Of a DNA stretch of 20,370 nt, positions 14,277 to 19,211 are shown in pieces (position 1 is the stretch's first letter; each line of letters begins with the position of its first letter). Source of the DNA: a virus; the IMG/VR virus record IMGVR_UViG_3300006810_011557, positions 1 through 20,370 of that record. One strand, given 5' to 3'. A model generated the notes under the pieces. It was not told where the DNA came from, ran no database searches, and saw nothing but the letters and a program-made list of their open reading frames with translations. A program made the position numbers and the translations under genes.

Positions 14277-14304
14277 AGTATACCTTACTCTTCTAATTCG
14301 TCAA
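14277..14304 (-). promoter_or_regulatory. sigma70-type promoter placed exactly at tRNA-Cys
   Basis: TTGACG (14299-14304), 16-bp spacer, TATACT (14277-14282). Counting 7 nt from the -10 puts +1 at 14270, the mature tRNA-Cys 5' end. Lies over the stop codon of the release-factor gene. Confidence 0.8.
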
Positions 14305-14707
14305 GTTGTTTTTTCTTAAAAAAGGAAAATCTATCAGCAACGATCTTTTCAAAATCTGTCGCTGTAGAATATTTAGCGCCAGAATCATGATCAACTATGC
14401 GATTGTCAGCATAGTTGTAAGTTCTTATTGTTCTGTTTCCGTCTCGTTCTTGCCGAGAAGTTTGCGTCAAAACGCTTTTCGTTTCTCCTTGTTCGCTTTC
14501 CGCTTCTCTTTCCACTTCTGCCAGTTTTCGCCACCAGCTAACAATTTTTGGGGCGAGTTTGTTGAAAGCTCGTTTACGGTTTTCGAGTTTGGATCTAGTT
14601 TCGCGACACTCGGAACTGAAGCCACTTTCTTCGTGGGTAATTGTAAGGCCGGTATTCGTTTTATTTTGGTGTTGTCCACCTTTACCACCTGCTCTGAATT
14701 CCTCCAC
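14285..14707 (-). CDS. peptide chain release factor GGQ-domain protein
   Basis: 140 aa from GTG 14707. Class I release-factor domain 3: FRAGGKGGQHQNKTNTGLTITHEESG with GGQ at residues 10-12, then ETRSKLENRKRAF, and NRTIRTYNYADNRIVDHDSG (95-110), matching the RIRTYNYPQGRVTDHR segment of RF1/RF2. The N-terminal domain and the stop-codon reading loop (PxT/SPF) are absent, so it should release peptides without codon recognition, as ribosome-rescue factors do (ArfB, C12orf65, PrfH). An in-frame TGA only 7 codons upstream (TGA 14726-14728) and no clear Shine-Dalgarno make the GTG start uncertain. It overlaps the exported-protein gene (14467-14919) out of frame for about 240 nt. Confidence 0.85.
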   Translation of the reverse strand: MEEFRAGGKGGQHQNKTNTGLTITHEESGFSSECRETRSKLENRKRAFNKLAPKIVSWWRKLAEVEREAESEQGETKSVLTQTSRQERDGNRTIRTYNYADNRIVDHDSGAKYSTATDFEKIVADRFSFFKKKQLDELEE

Positions 14708-14919
14708 TCGGAAGTCTTTGCGTCACGCGATTCACTGAGGATTGCCGCATGACGACGTAGATCTTGATCTGTTATTATGATTGGTTTTGTCGTCCATGTT
14801 TCTTCTGTTGGTTGTTCTTTCGCCACGACTGCTGGTGCCGAAGGATACTGAGTTTTTCCGTCAGCTAATATTATAGCGCCAAACGCAAAAAAAGTTGCAA
14901 TAAATATGATATATTTCAT
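14467..14919 (-). CDS. small exported protein overlapping the release-factor gene
   Basis: 150 aa. An N-terminal signal peptide (MKYIIFIATFFAFGAIILADG) is followed by KTQYPSAPAVV. The adjacent L,D-transpeptidase-like protein has the same KTQYPxxPxxV right after its own signal peptide, so the two start alike. Starts in an ATGA overlap with that gene. The last ~80 residues lie over the release-factor gene in another frame and end KEKRKANKEKRKAF; both frames cannot be equally constrained. The N-terminal part is likely real; how far the protein extends is less sure. Confidence 0.6.
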   Translation of the reverse strand: MKYIIFIATFFAFGAIILADGKTQYPSAPAVVAKEQPTEETWTTKPIIITDQDLRRHAAILSESRDAKTSEWRNSEQVVKVDNTKIKRIPALQLPTKKVASVPSVAKLDPNSKTVNELSTNSPQKLLAGGENWQKWKEKRKANKEKRKAF

Positions 14920-15413
14920 TCTTGAATAATTAGTTGGTCGTAATTAGCAATGACTAAATTATACAATTTATTCATGTTGCTTGTACTTAAATTTACACAT
15001 CCTTTAGAACCATCACCATAATCTTTATGCACCAAAATTCCGCGCTTCCAACCTTGATACCATCCACTTGTTATGTCGGGGTTGTTAATGTCCGCTGGTG
15101 GAGGACCAGTTAGCCGCAATACTAGTCCATATCTATGACGTGGTTGTTTAACAAACAGAAATTTACCTGTTGGTGTTTGGTTTGACTCTAAAACATAACC
15201 AATTCCCTTTTCTGAACCTTCTGCCCAAAATGTAACCGTCTTATCTTCTAAAACAACTTTACAAGTCTGATCAGATAGGTCCACAATAATCTCGCAAGGT
15301 GGACGGTGCCATTTTGCAACAGTTACTATCTCTGGTTCAACAGGATATTGTGTTTTTTGTGCATCAACAATCGTGCAGCAACATAACGCAAAAAGTGTAA
15401 TTAGCAGTTTCAT
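14916..15413 (-). CDS. exported L,D-transpeptidase (YkuD)-like protein
   Basis: 165 aa from ATG 15413 (the open frame to 15461 would run into tRNA-Leu). Signal peptide MKLLITLFALCCCTIVDA, then a YkuD-type fold: CEIIVDLSDQTCKVV, TPTGKFLFV, and the catalytic region ILVHKDYGDGSKGCVNLSTSNMNKLY. This matches HX(n)SHGChN of L,D-transpeptidases, with the Cys and upstream His kept but Lys in place of the second His. These enzymes cross-link or edit peptidoglycan in the periplasm; in a phage it could serve lysis or wall remodelling. Confidence 0.7.
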   Translation of the reverse strand: MKLLITLFALCCCTIVDAQKTQYPVEPEIVTVAKWHRPPCEIIVDLSDQTCKVVLEDKTVTFWAEGSEKGIGYVLESNQTPTGKFLFVKQPRHRYGLVLRLTGPPPADINNPDITSGWYQGWKRGILVHKDYGDGSKGCVNLSTSNMNKLYNLVIANYDQLIIQE

Positions 15414-15436
15414 ACCACTAATTACACTTTTAAAAG

Positions 15437-15510
15437 TATTGCGGGTGGGAGTCGAACCCACACAACGTCAGGGCTTAAACCTGATGGCTTTGCCGTTTGC
15501 CTACCGCAAC
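15437..15510 (-). tRNA. tRNA with Leu anticodon TAA but short variable loop
   Basis: Acceptor GTTGCGG/CCGCAAT, D-arm GGCAAACGGCAAAGCC, anticodon arm TCAGG-TTTAAGC-CCTGA giving TAA, T-arm GTGGG-TTCGACT-CCCAC, A73 (Leu discriminator). The variable region is about 6 nt, whereas bacterial tRNA-Leu is class II. Confidence 0.85.
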
Positions 15511-15521
15511 TTTGAAATAGC

Positions 15522-15592
15522 GCCCGTGACAGGACTCGAACCTGCTGCAATCTGAGTAGAAATCAGATACCACTCCAATGTGATCTCACGGG
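15522..15592 (-). tRNA. tRNA-Arg(TCT)
   Basis: Acceptor CCCGTGA/TCACGGG, D-arm TCAC/GTGG, anticodon arm TCTGA-TTTCTAC-TCAGA giving TCT, T-arm GCAGG-TTCGAGT-CCTGT. Overlaps the preceding CDS by 7 nt. Confidence 0.92.
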
Positions 15593-15777
15593 TATTCTTC
15601 AAATTCTTTTTCAATATTTAGAAATCTTAATGCATATTTAGCGACGTGCATTAAAACATCTGTGTCTTCATATTCAGTAAATCGATCTCCTATAGTCTCG
15701 ATATGCCAACCTTCTGGACCCTCTATAAAAAAACAAAGCGTATAACAAGATTCCTTTCCGTTCTCTTCTCGACGCAT
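15586..15777 (-). CDS. small protein of unknown function
   Basis: 63 aa from ATG 15777. Mixed alpha/beta sequence (TLCFFIEGPEGWHIETIGDRF, then a helical MHVAKYALRFLNIEKEFE). Protein-like codons continue in frame upstream for about 13 residues (ending SPEIVSW) before a stop, but no usual start codon is there. No family recognised. The 3' end overlaps tRNA-Arg. Confidence 0.55.
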   Translation of the reverse strand: MRREENGKESCYTLCFFIEGPEGWHIETIGDRFTEYEDTDVLMHVAKYALRFLNIEKEFEEYP

Positions 15778-15819
15778 CCATGAAACAATTTCGGGCGACC
15801 TGTCTGATGCTATGATATG

Positions 15820-15873
15820 TTAGTTGGAATCTGGTACGCTCGGTCGTCTGAATTCAATATTATTAATTCTCAT
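15820..15873 (-). CDS. possible 17-residue peptide
   Basis: MRINNIEFRRPSVPDSN, starting in an ATGA overlap with the stop of the 56-residue basic protein. The overlap pattern is like its neighbours, but the ORF is very short. Confidence 0.25.
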   Translation of the reverse strand: MRINNIEFRRPSVPDSN

Positions 15874-16040
15874 TTTTTCTTCTTTTTATGCCAACGGAAT
15901 ATACGCGCCAAATTTATTGTTACTCCACCTCCACCTTTACCGCGATATTCTTCATCGCGCTCTGCATCCCGTTGGTCTAGTTCATGGAATACGCGTTGAC
16001 TCCATGGAATATAAGATGCTTTCTTTTTTCGGCGCTTCAT
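15870..16040 (-). CDS. small basic protein
   Basis: 56 aa, Lys/Arg-rich at both ends (MKRRKKKASYIPW... IFRWHKKKKK) with a Gly-rich middle (YRGKGGGGVTI). ATGA overlap with the stop of the preceding small basic gene. The charge suggests nucleic-acid binding. No family recognised. Confidence 0.5.
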   Translation of the reverse strand: MKRRKKKASYIPWSQRVFHELDQRDAERDEEYRGKGGGGVTINLARIFRWHKKKKK

Positions 16041-16162
16041 TTATTCCATTTGTTTTTGCGACGATAGCTTCCCTTTCCCTTTTTGGGACGATGGGTTTGC
16101 GGAGGAGGAGGTAAATGTCTCCTTTGTTTTATTTTTTTTGGTCGGATTGTAAAGCTTTTCAT
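16037..16162 (-). CDS. small basic proline-rich protein
   Basis: 41 aa from ATG 16162, MKSFTIRPKKIKQRRHLPPPPQTHRPKKGKGSYRR and on: many Lys/Arg, a PPPP stretch, no hydrophobic core. AAAGGA lies just before the ATG, and the promoter at 16182-16209 predicts +1 at 16175, giving a 13-nt leader. Likely nucleic-acid-binding. Heads a chain of overlapping small genes to 15820. Confidence 0.55.
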   Translation of the reverse strand: MKSFTIRPKKIKQRRHLPPPPQTHRPKKGKGSYRRKNKWNK

Positions 16163-16175
16163 GTTCCTTTTATTG

Positions 16176-16201
16176 TCAGAAAAAATACCCTTTTTTTCTG
16201 A
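16176..16201. repeat. perfect 10-bp inverted repeat over a promoter
   Basis: TCAGAAAAAA (16176-16185) / TTTTTTCTGA (16192-16201), loop of 6. It covers the -10 and most of the spacer of the promoter at 16182-16209 and ends at the predicted +1, as an operator would. Confidence 0.6.
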
Positions 16202-16209
16202 TATGTCAA
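16182..16209 (-). promoter_or_regulatory. sigma70-type promoter for the small basic gene cluster
   Basis: TTGACA (16204-16209), 16-bp spacer, TATTTT (16182-16187), overlapped by a perfect inverted repeat. Confidence 0.7.
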
Positions 16210-16216
16210 GTGAAAA

Positions 16217-16288
16217 TATCAACGGTCGGATTTGAACCGACACCTCAAGTTTGGAAGACTCACGTGCTGCCAATTACACTACGCTGAC
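16217..16288 (-). tRNA. tRNA-Gly(TCC)
   Basis: Acceptor GTCAGCG/CGTTGAT, D-arm GTGT-AATTGGCA-GCAC, anticodon loop CTTCCAA giving TCC, T-arm GTCGG-TTCAAAT-CCGAC. The anticodon stem has wobble pairs at both outer positions. Confidence 0.85.
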
Positions 16289-16294
16289 ATTACT

Positions 16295-17026
16295 TTAATA
16301 TTTGTTCCCTGAACTGCCATTTCTGACACGATACAGGTGATATGTTTTTGCTCCATAACCCATATGAACACCGTGGATATCATACTTCTTATAGACCAAC
16401 ATTTCGTTCTTGCTACTTGCCTCGCTCACAGCAAATTCTACATGCTCATGAACATAAGGTAGTGCCTCTACAAAATTCTTCAAGCCACAGCCTAAACCAG
16501 CGGCATGAGTTTCTTTAATTAACCATCTTAGATAATCTAAGTTATATGGTTTACCATTTACTTTTTTTAATCCGTAACCGTAAATTCCAGAATCTACGTT
16601 ATCCCAATCAATTGCATGATATCCTTTTTTCTTTACCATTGCAATACGTTTTCGCATTACAGTAAGATTTTCAGGATGTCTCCAATCAATATATTTCTCA
16701 CCTTTCCATTTACCTAATGCTTTACTTCCACGAAGATTAAAGTTTTTAGCGTCTGGTCGCCAGCTTTCATAGTGTGCTGACAAATATGCGATTGAGTATT
16801 CTCCCTTTGGGGAAAAACCAAATCCGTCAGTGATTACGTGAGTCTGTCCGTGGTTACGGTATTTACCGTTATATACAACTTGCCATTTCTTATTAGCGCC
16901 AACTTTTTTCGGCGCTTCACCTTCCTCCACAGCAATAGTATCAAGTGGAGGAATCGAAGGAATGTCTATATGTTCATCTTTGACAGAACCACCCTTTTTA
17001 AATAGTTTGGCTAGTCCTTTAAACAT
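16295..17026 (-). CDS. GH114/TM1410-like glycoside hydrolase
   Basis: 243 aa. IAYLSAHYESWRPDAKNF (about residues 79-96), GEKYIDWRHPENLTVMRKRIAMVKKKGYHAIDWDNVDSGIYGYG (109-152) and GLGCGLKNFVEAL followed by EFAVSEAS match the GH114 (endo-alpha-1,4-polygalactosaminidase) TIM-barrel: the acidic D140-x-D142-N-x-D145 cluster and the later E fit the family's active-site region. The first ~45 residues are a lysine-rich linker without a signal peptide. GH114 and the PelA hydrolase cleave galactosamine-rich exopolysaccharide such as Pel; here it may be a virion-borne or lysis-released depolymerase. The C-terminus after the catalytic Glu is short and unlike the family. Confidence 0.75.
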   Translation of the reverse strand: MFKGLAKLFKKGGSVKDEHIDIPSIPPLDTIAVEEGEAPKKVGANKKWQVVYNGKYRNHGQTHVITDGFGFSPKGEYSIAYLSAHYESWRPDAKNFNLRGSKALGKWKGEKYIDWRHPENLTVMRKRIAMVKKKGYHAIDWDNVDSGIYGYGLKKVNGKPYNLDYLRWLIKETHAAGLGCGLKNFVEALPYVHEHVEFAVSEASSKNEMLVYKKYDIHGVHMGYGAKTYHLYRVRNGSSGNKY

Positions 17027-17031
17027 AATTA

Positions 17032-17226
17032 TTATTTATTACAGTTTTTGCAATCTTTATTTCCGCATTTCGGGCACTTGCAATCTTCACCGTCACAGAA
17101 GCAAACGAGTCCGCATCTGCATGGGTCACATGTGCATTTTGGATTCAGGCATGTGCCTGTCGCCACTAGACCGAAATGTAAGGCCGCTACTGCGCTTAAT
17201 GTTATGAGTATGATTTTCTTCTTCAT
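17032..17226 (-). CDS. exported cysteine-rich small protein
   Basis: 64 aa. Signal peptide (MKKKIILITLSAVAALHFGLVATG) then a 40-residue mature part with 12 Cys in CxC and CxxC pairs (CLNPKCTCDPCRCGLVCFCDGEDCKCPKCGNKDCKNC). It resembles metallothionein-like or disulfide-rich peptides; the spacing suggests metal binding or a tight disulfide knot. Placed 5 nt upstream of the GH114-like gene and probably co-transcribed. No family recognised. Confidence 0.65.
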   Translation of the reverse strand: MKKKIILITLSAVAALHFGLVATGTCLNPKCTCDPCRCGLVCFCDGEDCKCPKCGNKDCKNCNK

Positions 17227-17248
17227 ACTACATATTACACAAAATTAG

Positions 17249-17322
17249 TCCTTCTGGCTAGATTTGAACTAGCGACCTCTCGGTTATCAACCGAGTGCTC
17301 TGAACCACTGAGCTACAGAAGG
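17249..17322 (-). tRNA. tRNA-Ile(GAT)
   Basis: Acceptor CCTTCTG/CAGAAGG, D-arm GCTC/GAGC, anticodon arm CTCGG-TTGATAA-CCGAG giving GAT, T-loop TTCAAAT, A73. Confidence 0.93.
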
Positions 17323-17327
17323 TTAAG

Positions 17328-17419
17328 CAGAAGGGGTGGGATTCGAACCCACGGCGCTGTTTTACGAGACACTCTAGTTTTCAAGACTAGCGCAATAAAC
17401 CTGACTCTGCCACCCTTCC
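17328..17419 (-). tRNA. tRNA-Ser(TGA)
   Basis: Class II tRNA with long variable arm; anticodon arm CTAGT-CTTGAAA-ACTAG giving TGA, T-arm GTGGG-TTCGAAT-CCCAC, acceptor GGAAGGG/CCCTTCT, G73. Confidence 0.92.
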
Positions 17420-17428
17420 TTATTGTAA

Positions 17429-17501
17429 TACGGGAAGTAGGACTCGAACCTACAACCTCTGGTATGTAACACCCTTGCTCTTCCAATTGAGCTATTCCCG
17501 C
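17429..17501 (-). tRNA. tRNA-Val(TAC) with imperfect anticodon stem
   Basis: Acceptor GCGGGAA/TTCCCGT, D-arm GCTC/GAGC, loop GTTACAT giving TAC, T-arm GTAGG-TTCGAGT-CCTAC, A73. The outer two anticodon-stem pairs are A-G and G-A mismatches. Confidence 0.85.
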
Positions 17502-17532
17502 TTATATATAAACTATTACAGATTTTAAAAAA

Positions 17533-17604
17533 CACGGTAGGAAGGATTCGAACCCTCAACAAACGATTTGGAATCGCACGTGTTGCCAATTACACCACTG
17601 CCGT
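17533..17604 (-). tRNA. tRNA-Trp(CCA)
   Basis: Anticodon loop TTCCAAA giving CCA; G73 fits Trp. Acceptor ACGGCAG/CTACCGT has one C-A mismatch; the D-arm GTGTAATTGGCAACAC is nearly identical to those of the Gln and Gly tRNAs here, suggesting descent from one of them. Confidence 0.85.
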
Positions 17605-18000
17605 TTATTTTAACCTGTTATATTTTAAACGTTTTTGATTCCCATTTCCTTTATTTAGCGCCTTATATGTTGGTGTTAAACTGTGACAATTGGGACATAT
17701 TAAATCTAAATTTTCAGGTTTGTTATTTTCTGAATTACCGTCTAAATGCTCTACTTCTAATATTGGTTTTCCTGTTACGGGGTTTGGAGTATTCCACCCA
17801 CAACGAGAACATTGGTTATCATGTATTTCCCAAAGGTAGCGTCGAACATAGTTGGATACTTTAAATCCATTAGCATAAGTTCCTGTCTCTTTACCTTCAA
17901 ACCATCGTTTAATATATAAAGTATATTCATAGTCTTTTTGACATTGAACGCTACAATACTTTTGGTTTTTTGTTTTAGTATTACATTTAAGGCATTCCAT
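17605..18000 (-). CDS. HNH endonuclease
   Basis: 131 aa. N-terminal zinc ribbon (CLKCNTKTKNQKYCSVQC), then CSRCGW, LEVEHLDGNSENNKPENLDLICPNCHS: the HNH core (E/H, N, H) with its two CxxC zinc ligands. The NSENNKPENLxLICPNCHSxTPTYK pattern marks a subfamily different from the other four HNH proteins here. It lies between tRNA-Lys and tRNA-Trp with no spacer, as expected of a homing-type gene in a tRNA array. Confidence 0.88.
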   Translation of the reverse strand: MECLKCNTKTKNQKYCSVQCQKDYEYTLYIKRWFEGKETGTYANGFKVSNYVRRYLWEIHDNQCSRCGWNTPNPVTGKPILEVEHLDGNSENNKPENLDLICPNCHSLTPTYKALNKGNGNQKRLKYNRLK

Positions 18001-18008
18001 AATAAAAG

Positions 18009-18080
18009 TCAGGGATGGGGGTAACGATCCCCCTTCTTTGGATTAAAAGTCCAATGCTTCACCATTAAAGCTTATCCCCA
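18009..18080 (-). tRNA. tRNA-Lys(TTT) with unusual T-loop
   Basis: Anticodon arm TTGGA-CTTTTAA-TCCAA giving TTT, D-arm GCTT/AAGC, acceptor TGGGGAT/ATCCCTG, T-stem GGGGG/CCCCC. The T-loop is ATCGTTA in place of TTCNANN: positions 54 and 58 are A and T. Confidence 0.88.
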
Positions 18081-18081
18081 T

Positions 18082-18176
18082 TGGTGCGAGTATTGTGGAC
18101 CTGCCCCACGTGCGGATATCTCCAACTGACCATCAGAATGCAGGAATCGAACCTGCTTACACTCTATAATACTCGC
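18082..18176 (-). ncRNA. tRNA-like/Y-RNA-like element of unknown type
   Basis: A 9-bp perfect closing helix (GCGAGTATT 18168-18176 / AATACTCGC 18086-18094), followed at the 3' end by A and CCA (18082-18085) directly against tRNA-Lys. Inside, in order: a canonical T-arm (GCAGG-TTCGATT-CCTGC), a short CTGA-TGG-TCAG hairpin where an acceptor hairpin would sit in a permuted tRNA, a GGA/TCC hairpin and GTGG...CCAC. The T-arm comes first, so it does not fold as a normal tRNA. Confidence 0.5.
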
Positions 18177-18186
18177 TTAAATTTGG

Positions 18187-18260
18187 TAGGACGAGAGGGA
18201 TTCGAACCCTCAAAACTTCTGATCCTAAGTCAGACGACTTTGCCGTTTGCCCACCGTCCC
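18187..18260 (-). tRNA. tRNA with Leu anticodon TAG but short variable loop
   Basis: Acceptor GGGACGG/TCGTCCT, D-arm GGGCAAACGGCAAAGTC shared with the TAA tRNA at 15437, anticodon arm TCTGA-CTTAGGA-TCAGA giving TAG, T-arm GAGGG-TTCGAAT-CCCTC, A73. The variable loop is only about 6 nt. Confidence 0.85.
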
Positions 18261-18264
18261 ATGG

Positions 18265-18338
18265 CACGATGGACGGGATTCGAACCCGCAACCTCCAGAT
18301 CGACAATCTAGTGCACTAGCCTATTGTGCTACCACCGT
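18265..18338 (-). tRNA. tRNA-Asp(GTC), normal gene order
   Basis: Acceptor ACGGTGG/CCATCGT, D-arm GCAC/GTGC, anticodon arm CTAGA-TTGTCGA-TCTGG giving GTC, T-arm GCGGG-TTCGAAT-CCCGT, G73. A second, permuted tRNA-Asp gene lies at 19089-19164. Confidence 0.93.
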
Positions 18339-18446
18339 TTTTAAATTTTTCTTCTTTGTTTTTCTTTCTTCTTTTTTCGCTTTCTCAAACGATTCTCTTG
18401 CTGTCTCAGCAAGCCGTTTCATAAATGTTTTGTTATCAATTTTCAT
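18321..18446 (-). CDS. small basic helical peptide overlapping tRNA-Asp
   Basis: 41 aa, MKIDNKTFMKRLAETARESFEKAKKEERKTKKKNLK and on. Strongly helical, Lys/Glu-rich, ends 18 nt inside tRNA-Asp (TAG 18321-18323). No Shine-Dalgarno; no family recognised. Confidence 0.45.
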   Translation of the reverse strand: MKIDNKTFMKRLAETARESFEKAKKEERKTKKKNLKTVVAQ

Positions 18447-18458
18447 ATTGTTCAAAAG

Positions 18459-18587
18459 TTCTAAGGGCGGGGTTCGAACCCGCAGTTCACTTAAACCCGA
18501 AGTGCGTTTTACCTATCGATCATATGGCATCCCGCCATATCCAGTGAGTCTTTAGTTCACCCGCTATCCTCTCCAAACTACCTCAGA
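18459..18587 (-). tRNA. tRNA-like gene with 65-nt structured insertion in the D-loop
   Basis: Acceptor TCTGAGG/CCTTAGA (7 bp), TA at 8-9, D-stem GTTT (18575-18578) / AAAC (18506-18509), G26, anticodon-type stem CACTT/AAGTG with loop CGGGTTT, variable AACT, T-arm GCGGG-TTCGAAC-CCCGC, A73. Between the D-stem strands lie 65 nt with a perfect 7-bp hairpin (ATATGGC/GCCATAT, 18522-18540) and a GTGA/TCAC hairpin. GATAG repeats flank part of the insertion. Position 33 is G, not T, so the anticodon cannot be read with confidence. Confidence 0.55.
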
Positions 18588-18590
18588 ATG

Positions 18591-18950
18591 TTAATTTTCT
18601 TCTGCGTGTATTTCACGGTGACAGTTGGCACAAACTAATTGACATTTATCTACTTCTTTTTTCAATTTGTCAAGCGATTTTGTATGCCCATTTGCAGAAA
18701 TACCAAAATCTTTTTCATTGGGGTTTTTGTGGTGGAAGTCTAAAGCTTCGATACATTTATTGTAACCGCACTTTTCACATTTTCCTCCTTTATATTCTAC
18801 TAATAAACGTTTTACTTTTTTACGTCTACGTTGAACCGCTTCTGACCCGCACTTTTTACAACGAAGTCGTTCCCATTTAGTTCCTTCGTTTTCTAATCTA
18901 TGTTCAGTTTCTCCGTGTTTATTGCATTTTTTAATTACTATTTTTGGCAT
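18591..18950 (-). CDS. HNH endonuclease
   Basis: 119 aa. CKKCGSEAVQ, a basic linker (RRRKKVKRLLVEYKGG), CEKCGYNKC, LDFHHKNPNEKDFG and CQLVCANCHREIHAE give the HNH core with zinc ligands; same subfamily as the pair at 12825 and 13192. Ends 3 nt before the tRNA-like gene with the D-loop insertion (18459-18587). This is the arrangement expected if the endonuclease drives the spread of an insertion in a neighbouring tRNA. Confidence 0.88.
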   Translation of the reverse strand: MPKIVIKKCNKHGETEHRLENEGTKWERLRCKKCGSEAVQRRRKKVKRLLVEYKGGKCEKCGYNKCIEALDFHHKNPNEKDFGISANGHTKSLDKLKKEVDKCQLVCANCHREIHAEEN

Positions 18951-18979
18951 AACATTTAATGTTACACCAATTTAAAAAG

Positions 18980-19063
18980 CACTGGAAGTAGGATTCGAAC
19001 CTACGATGGGATTACTCCGACAGATTAACAATCTGTTGCCTGCTACCACTCGGCTACTCCAGT
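18980..19063 (-). tRNA. tRNA-Asn(GTT) anticodon on a class II scaffold
   Basis: Acceptor ACTGGAG/TTCCAGT, D-arm GCC...GGC, anticodon arm ACAGA-TTGTTAA-TCTGT giving GTT, variable arm of 14-15 nt with a GGA/TCC stem, T-arm GTAGG-TTCGAAT-CCTAC, G73. The scaffold resembles tRNA-Tyr, but anticodon and discriminator fit Asn. Confidence 0.88.
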
Positions 19064-19069
19064 TTGGTC

Positions 19070-19190
19070 TAGATACATTATTCTATAACGTTTTACCCTT
19101 AAACTATACCCTCATAAGCGAGGGCAACAGGACTCGAACCTGTATCTTTTCATTGACAGTGAAATAAGAAATAGTTGCTGTTAGTATCTA
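19070..19190 (-). ncRNA. closed RNA unit enclosing permuted tRNA-Asp
   Basis: Closing helix TAGATAC (19184-19190) / GTATCTA (19070-19076), motif ACAGCAAC (19174-19181). It follows the previous unit in the array after a short AT-rich linker. Confidence 0.75.
19089..19164 (-). tRNA. circularly permuted tRNA-Asp(GTC)
   Basis: Gene order is 3' half then 5' half. The 3' half (19119-19164) has anticodon arm TTTCA-CTGTCAA-TGAAA (GTC), variable AGAT, T-arm ACAGG-TTCGAGT-CCTGT, acceptor TGCCCTC and G73. The linker is CTTAT. The 5' half (19089-19113) has acceptor GAGGGTA, TA, D-arm GTTT-AAGGGTA-AAAC and G26. Rejoined at 26/27, all four stems are complete, with D-loop GG, T33, the TTCGA T-loop and the Asp discriminator G73. 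Confidence 0.8.
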
Positions 19191-19211
19191 AAAGTTGTTA
19201 TTAAAATGTCT

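Noticed and set aside
15824-16114. Plus-strand 96-codon ORF with hydrophobic stretches
   Set aside because: Minus-strand small genes with overlapping starts and stops and a promoter explain this stretch better.
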